This document shows positions 20,325-21,853 of a stretch of DNA of 21,853 bases, piece by piece. The translations under genes and the position numbers were made by a program. This stretch comes from a virus. Numbering within the stretch: position 1 is the first letter of the stretch; each line of letters opens with the position of its first letter. The notes beneath the pieces were generated by a model. It saw only the letters and a list, made by a program, of their open reading frames with translations, had not been told where the DNA came from and ran no database searches. The stretch spans positions 1 to 21,853 of the IMG/VR virus record IMGVR_UViG_3300034110_000714. One strand, given 5' to 3'.

Positions 20325-20580
20325 GCTAAATGAAATGTCGCAGCAAGATAAAGATATGCGTTTAGATCGCTTCCTTGCTGCATCAGATCAACAGTTGTTT
20401 CCGCAGGAAGATGTGGCAATTTACCTCTCCTGCTCCATCCACACCTTGCAGCGTTTGCGCTGTGTAGGTGGTGGAATCCCTTACACTAAGGTGGGCCGAT
20501 GTGTTACCTACAAGAAGTCAGATGTTCTGGCCTACCAAGAGCGACAAACCGTAATGAATACAGCTCAACTCGCCTCTTAA
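20314..20580 (+). CDS. Excisionase/AlpA-like DNA-binding protein
   Basis: The 88-aa protein starts at GTG with GGAGGT six bases upstream. Residues about 30-75 form a MerR/AlpA-like winged helix: FPQEDVAIYLSCSIHTLQRL, then GGGIPYTKVGRCVTYKKSDVLAYQER. This is the usual layout of excisionases and small AlpA regulators, with the conserved P-Y-x-K-x-G-R-x-V-x-Y segment. It is the last gene before the integrase, whose gene is convergent and shares four bases at the stop codons. A role in directing integrase to excision is the likely one; a regulator of integrase is the alternative. Confidence 0.78.
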   Translation: MKIKLNEMSQQDKDMRLDRFLAASDQQLFPQEDVAIYLSCSIHTLQRLRCVGGGIPYTKVGRCVTYKKSDVLAYQERQTVMNTAQLAS

Positions 20581-21782
20581 TCAAAGCAGTTGAGCTTACC
20601 CTGATACACGGCTTCAATGTCATTCATTGCAAGCCGTAATTTTTTGAGTGATACCTGCACATAGCCACCAGTAACATCATTTTTGGCGCCGGATCTATGG
20701 TTGAGTAATCGCTTAATCGTATATGGCCCATAGTCCAAATTATTGCATATTGTCGCAAAGGTTCGACGTAGATCGTGCAATGAGATTTGAATGCCAGTTT
20801 GCTCACCAATAGTTCTTAGTAAACCCTGAGCACCCGCAATATGCTTTGCATTTGATGTCATATTGGAACCCGGAAAAACATAGTCATTTCTTCGCAGCTC
20901 ATAACGTTGCTTGATAATTTCAAATAAGTGGTCACCCATTGGCAACAAGTGGTCATCACCGTTCTTTGGGTCCTTGAATACAAATAAGCCCTTCTCGATA
21001 TCTACATTTTCCCACTTCAAGGTTTGAGCCTCATTTCTACGGCACCCGGTATACATGATGAATAGAACAAGGTCGCGCGTAGCATTCTTGGAGGCATCTT
21101 CATATAAAGAACGCTCAGTAAAGTAATTCAGAACTGCATTGTAAAAAGTATGGATATTACTTTCATCTAGGTGGCGTGTACGTGCTTTGGTTTTATTCCA
21201 GCCACGTTTTGCAGGAATCACATCAACCGGGTTTTGTTTGAGAATTGGATTTTCATCAGTTGAACAGTGGATTTGAGCAAAGCGCCAGATAGACCCGAAC
21301 ATTTTTAAAGTAAGGTTGGCTTGAGTGGGGCTATATTCGGTCAGCTTAATGAACCGGTCAAATACATCCTTTTTATTGATTTCAAATATAGGCCGTTCTT
21401 TCCAGTCTGGAAGGAAGGTATTGATGCAGTGATTGTAGGTATTCACAGAAAGCGGTTTTAATTTTCTTTGCTTTAGGTACAGGTCGAAAGCCTGGCTTAA
21501 GGTTATCTCGTTATTTAAGGCATCTTTCTTTTTCTCAAAAACGCCATTGGCAATATCAGCCAAAATAGACTGAGCCTTTTTTCTGGCTTCTGCAGGTGTA
21601 ATCTCATTAGTCTTGCCCAGCGTCACACGGAATAACTTTCCAGCATGTCTACGTTCGACAATATAAGATTTGCTTTTTGTGGTAGCTCGGACCGCAAAAC
21701 CAATCAGGTCTGAGTCACGATAGATAGCTTGCCCTTTTTCGGTCAATGCAATAGCATCAACATTAGATTTGTTGAGTTTCAT
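20577..21782 (-). CDS. int: Tyrosine-type phage integrase
   Basis: The 401-aa site-specific recombinase inserts and removes the phage genome. An N-terminal arm-binding domain of the DUF4102 type (GFAVRATTKSKSYIVERR, KLFRVTLGKTNEITPAEARKKA, residues 28-70) is followed by a SAM-like core-binding domain (TLSQAFDLYLKQRKLKP, about 94-170). The catalytic domain has R248 (TGCRRNEA), a Lys near 270-273, H336-x2-R339 (HDLRRTFAT), H362 (LLNHRS) and Y374 (GGYVQV). All catalytic residues are present. It runs opposite to the early operon, and its mRNA 3' end overlaps that of the excisionase-like gene. It resembles integrases of P4/Mu-like island type more than lambda Int. Confidence 0.95.
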   Translation of the reverse strand: MKLNKSNVDAIALTEKGQAIYRDSDLIGFAVRATTKSKSYIVERRHAGKLFRVTLGKTNEITPAEARKKAQSILADIANGVFEKKKDALNNEITLSQAFDLYLKQRKLKPLSVNTYNHCINTFLPDWKERPIFEINKKDVFDRFIKLTEYSPTQANLTLKMFGSIWRFAQIHCSTDENPILKQNPVDVIPAKRGWNKTKARTRHLDESNIHTFYNAVLNYFTERSLYEDASKNATRDLVLFIMYTGCRRNEAQTLKWENVDIEKGLFVFKDPKNGDDHLLPMGDHLFEIIKQRYELRRNDYVFPGSNMTSNAKHIAGAQGLLRTIGEQTGIQISLHDLRRTFATICNNLDYGPYTIKRLLNHRSGAKNDVTGGYVQVSLKKLRLAMNDIEAVYQGKLNCFD

Positions 21783-21853
21783 TTCAAGCTTAATTTACAA
21801 ATTCGACACTTGCATTTTAAGCCTGAAATTACTCAACAGTCTACATATAGTCT
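21783..21853. other. Region upstream of integrase; possible edge of the attachment region
   Basis: These 71 bases lie between the integrase start and the window end. AGTCT occurs at 21838-21842 and again at 21849-21853, which might be part of arm-type sites. No tRNA 3' end or clear att core repeat can be seen, and the other prophage end is outside the window, so attP/attL/attR cannot be fixed. Confidence 0.25.

Noticed and set aside
21783-21853. tRNA end or att core at the right edge
   Set aside because: No tRNA-like 3' end or T-loop could be found, and the partner attachment site is outside the window.
1-21853. CRISPR arrays, insertion sequences, rRNA
   Set aside because: I saw no regularly spaced repeats with unique spacers, no transposase-like protein and no rRNA-like sequence.

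Overview
The window holds most of a temperate tailed-phage genome (prophage or phage) of the lambdoid/HK97 type. It runs from the head genes at the left edge (portal, cut by the window) to the integrase at the right edge. No host gene is clearly visible. The AT-rich composition and the set of small phage proteins remind me of Acinetobacter/Moraxellaceae prophages. That is recognition by eye, not a search result.

Layout. (1) 1-7190, minus strand: late and packaging genes. These are the portal (partial), terminase large subunit, an inserted zinc-ribbon/DUF4145-like gene with its own terminator, terminase small subunit, an HNH endonuclease, a NinB-like protein, an NTase-like protein, a Ref/HNH-like nuclease and several small unknowns. 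(2) 7078-7630: a Q-like antiterminator gene, followed directly by a probable late promoter and a terminator, as in the lambda Q/pR'/tR' arrangement. (3) 7643-13731, minus strand: the rightward early operon in the order Cro-like, CII-like (CP76), terminator, Rha/KilAC protein, O-like initiator with an internal iteron origin, P-like loader, DNA methyltransferase, winged-helix protein, small proteins, RuvC-like resolvase, Q. (4) 13732-13842: an operator/promoter region with five copies of a short dyad. (5) 13843-15765, plus strand: the lysogenic operon, a LexA-like CI repressor followed by a standalone HsdR-N-type PD-(D/E)XK protein, ending in a clear terminator. (6) 15836-20580, plus strand: the leftward-type early operon. 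It starts at a promoter overlapped by the same operator dyad and encodes a lipoprotein, small unknowns, RecT, a YqaJ-type exonuclease, more small unknowns and an excisionase-like protein. (7) 20577-21782, minus strand: tyrosine integrase, convergent with the excisionase and overlapping it by 4 bases.

How it works together (inference). CI holds two divergent early operons off through related operators and can be cleaved after RecA activation. On induction, Cro/CII/Rha regulate, O and P start replication at the origin inside the O gene, and RecT with the YqaJ exonuclease recombine concatemers. Q then modifies RNA polymerase at the late promoter, so that it reads through the tR'-like terminator and the two further terminators in the late operon. 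The RuvC-like, Ref-like, NinB-like and HNH proteins and the terminase process and package DNA.

Most interesting points: the Q-dependent promoter with a palindrome in its spacer and a second -10-like element near the start site; the shared operator set; the origin with three GTTCA-N5-TGAAC iterons and three AATATCTAT repeats; and two accessory genes that could be defence functions, the HsdR-N protein beside CI and the zinc-ribbon protein between the terminase subunits. No gap longer than 300 bases lacks a gene. I saw no tRNA, rRNA, CRISPR array or insertion sequence.
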